A stretch of DNA of 36,488 nt from Papillibacter sp. (GTDB lineage Bacteria > Bacillota > Clostridia > Oscillospirales > Oscillospiraceae). The notes beneath the pieces are model-generated. The model did no database searches, was not told where the DNA came from, and saw only the letters and a program-made list of their open reading frames with translations. The DNA lies in NCBI GenBank assembly GCA_012838125.1, contig DUPW01000070.1, positions 1-36,488 of the forward strand, written 5' to 3'. Positions 35,557 to 36,488 of this stretch are shown piece by piece; positions within the stretch are counted from its first letter, which is position 1; the number at the start of each line of letters is the position of its first letter. A program made the translations under genes and the position numbers.

Positions 35557-36102
35557 ATGGGAAACTATGTAAAGAAGAAAAAGGAAATGGTGTTCCAAAG
35601 TGTTGACTCACTGCAACAAGTTGTGAATGTGGTCAATGAGGCTGCTATGGCTGTCAATGATAAGACGAGAACAATCCGTCACAGTGCAATTCCCGAAGTC
35701 CTTACCGGAGCTTTAGGAGCTGGCATTGGTGGAGTTGGCTCTTTCCTTGCGCTTTATGGCTTAGGAACAGTTGGTCTTTCAGCAGCAGGAATCACTTCTG
35801 GATTGGCAGCAGCAGGAGCAATCGTTGGTGGTGGTATGGTTGCCGGTGTCTTTGTTTTGGCTGCGCCCGTAGCTGCGCTTGCTGCTGGTGGTGTGGGTAT
35901 TGCGGCGCATCTCAAGAACAAGCAGCTTAGACAAGAAAAAGAACGTCTGTATAAAGAAGCGCTCCTAAAGCATGATGGTATCATCAAGGCACTCAAAGAA
36001 GAAGCGGATGCTGAAAAAGAGCGCGTTGACTACTTACAGAGCTTAAATATCCTGCTTCAACAAGCAATAAAAGACCTGAGCAAAGACTTGGGTGTTGCCT
36101 GA
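35557..36102 (+). CDS. Gly/Ala-rich membrane protein with flanking coiled-coil-like segments, unknown function
   Basis: LTGALGAGIGGVGSFLALYGLGTVGLSAAGITSGLAAAGAIVGGGMVAGVFVLAAPVAALAAGGVGIAAHLKNKQLRQEKERLY; RBS AAAGGAG. Confidence 0.8.
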   Translation: MGNYVKKKKEMVFQSVDSLQQVVNVVNEAAMAVNDKTRTIRHSAIPEVLTGALGAGIGGVGSFLALYGLGTVGLSAAGITSGLAAAGAIVGGGMVAGVFVLAAPVAALAAGGVGIAAHLKNKQLRQEKERLYKEALLKHDGIIKALKEEADAEKERVDYLQSLNILLQQAIKDLSKDLGVA

Positions 36103-36114
36103 GAGGACGATACG

Positions 36115-36488
36115 ATGAGCAAATATAACTATACCGATTTTGAGAAACAACTGAATACTGTTCTTGCTCATCAGTCAAGTGAGCTTTCCTCTATCCATTT
36201 TCCGAACGCTGACAGTCTCGATGAAAGCATTACATCCAGCGAAGCACTACTGAGAAAGCTCGGATATAAAGTGGGAAAACCAGCGTCTTTGAAGCGCGAG
36301 GATGAGCGTAAAATTATGGTCATACCAACATGGGAAAAGCTATGCCTTGAAGCGGAGCGTCATGTGGGTACTGACTGTGCGTTAGAAGACTTGTTTACAG
36401 AGGACGAGTTGAACAGCAACTCCGACGCAATTAGAAAACTAAATGCCGAATACTCCGCAATTCATCACCTTGACGGTATCGACATATC
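36115..36488 (+). CDS. Unknown protein, truncated by window end
   Basis: MSKYNYTDFEKQLNTVLAHQSSELSSIHFPNADSLDESITSSEALLRKLGYKVGKPASLKREDERK...; open to last base, 12 nt after preceding stop. Confidence 0.75.
   Translation, partial: MSKYNYTDFEKQLNTVLAHQSSELSSIHFPNADSLDESITSSEALLRKLGYKVGKPASLKREDERKIMVIPTWEKLCLEAERHVGTDCALEDLFTEDELNSNSDAIRKLNAEYSAIHHLDGIDI

Larger units (their letters stand above)
29052..36488. mobile_element. Integrated conjugative/mobilizable element (Tn916-like regulatory end), extends past window
   Basis: Tyrosine integrase immediately 3' of tRNA-Ser, Xis-like HTH, XRE/ImmA pair, sigma-like HTH, MazF; lower GC than flank. Confidence 0.8.

Overview
This 36.5 kb window reads as a GC-rich Firmicutes/Clostridia-like chromosome (about 1-29,050) that runs into a lower-GC integrated mobile element (about 29,052 to the window end) at the 3' end of a tRNA-Ser(CGA) gene. 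The core carries: YigZ-family protein, tRNA-Pro(GGG), spore photoproduct lyase (SplB), a BtuFCD-like cobamide transporter with CbiZ, ComFB, a membrane H+-pyrophosphatase, infC-rpmI-rplT, murC, a heterodimeric ABC exporter, a two-component system, ComEA, a DacF-like protein, a PF09826-type beta-propeller lipoprotein/secreted protein, groES-groEL with a perfect CIRCE, a THUMP/RlmL-type methyltransferase, and ThyA-DHFR-Smr. The island has a Tn916-like regulatory layout: Int, Xis-like HTH, MazF/PemK toxin, a sigma-like HTH protein, two ImmA/IrrE-type peptidases, an XRE repressor, flavodoxin and unknown cargo. Strongest second-look items: (1) an unannotated 53-codon leader ORF whose stop codon lies in the 5' arm of a perfect 10-bp hairpin that sequesters the Shine-Dalgarno of the sigma-like gene; (2) a roughly 450-nt, non-coding, apparently highly structured RNA candidate between the sigma-like gene and mazF; (3) an exact 35-bp out-of-frame tandem duplication over the hppA start codon; (4) a DacF-like protein with all three catalytic motifs degenerate and a 14-aa repeat tail; (5) a 51-aa, 12-cysteine mini-ORF with its own terminator next to SplB; (6) predicted face-to-face promoters with three related operators at the island switch region; (7) a nonsense-interrupted small gene; (8) a 5'-half tRNA-Ser duplicate; (9) infC with an apparent AUC start. 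All family calls come from reading motifs by eye; no database or folding software was run.
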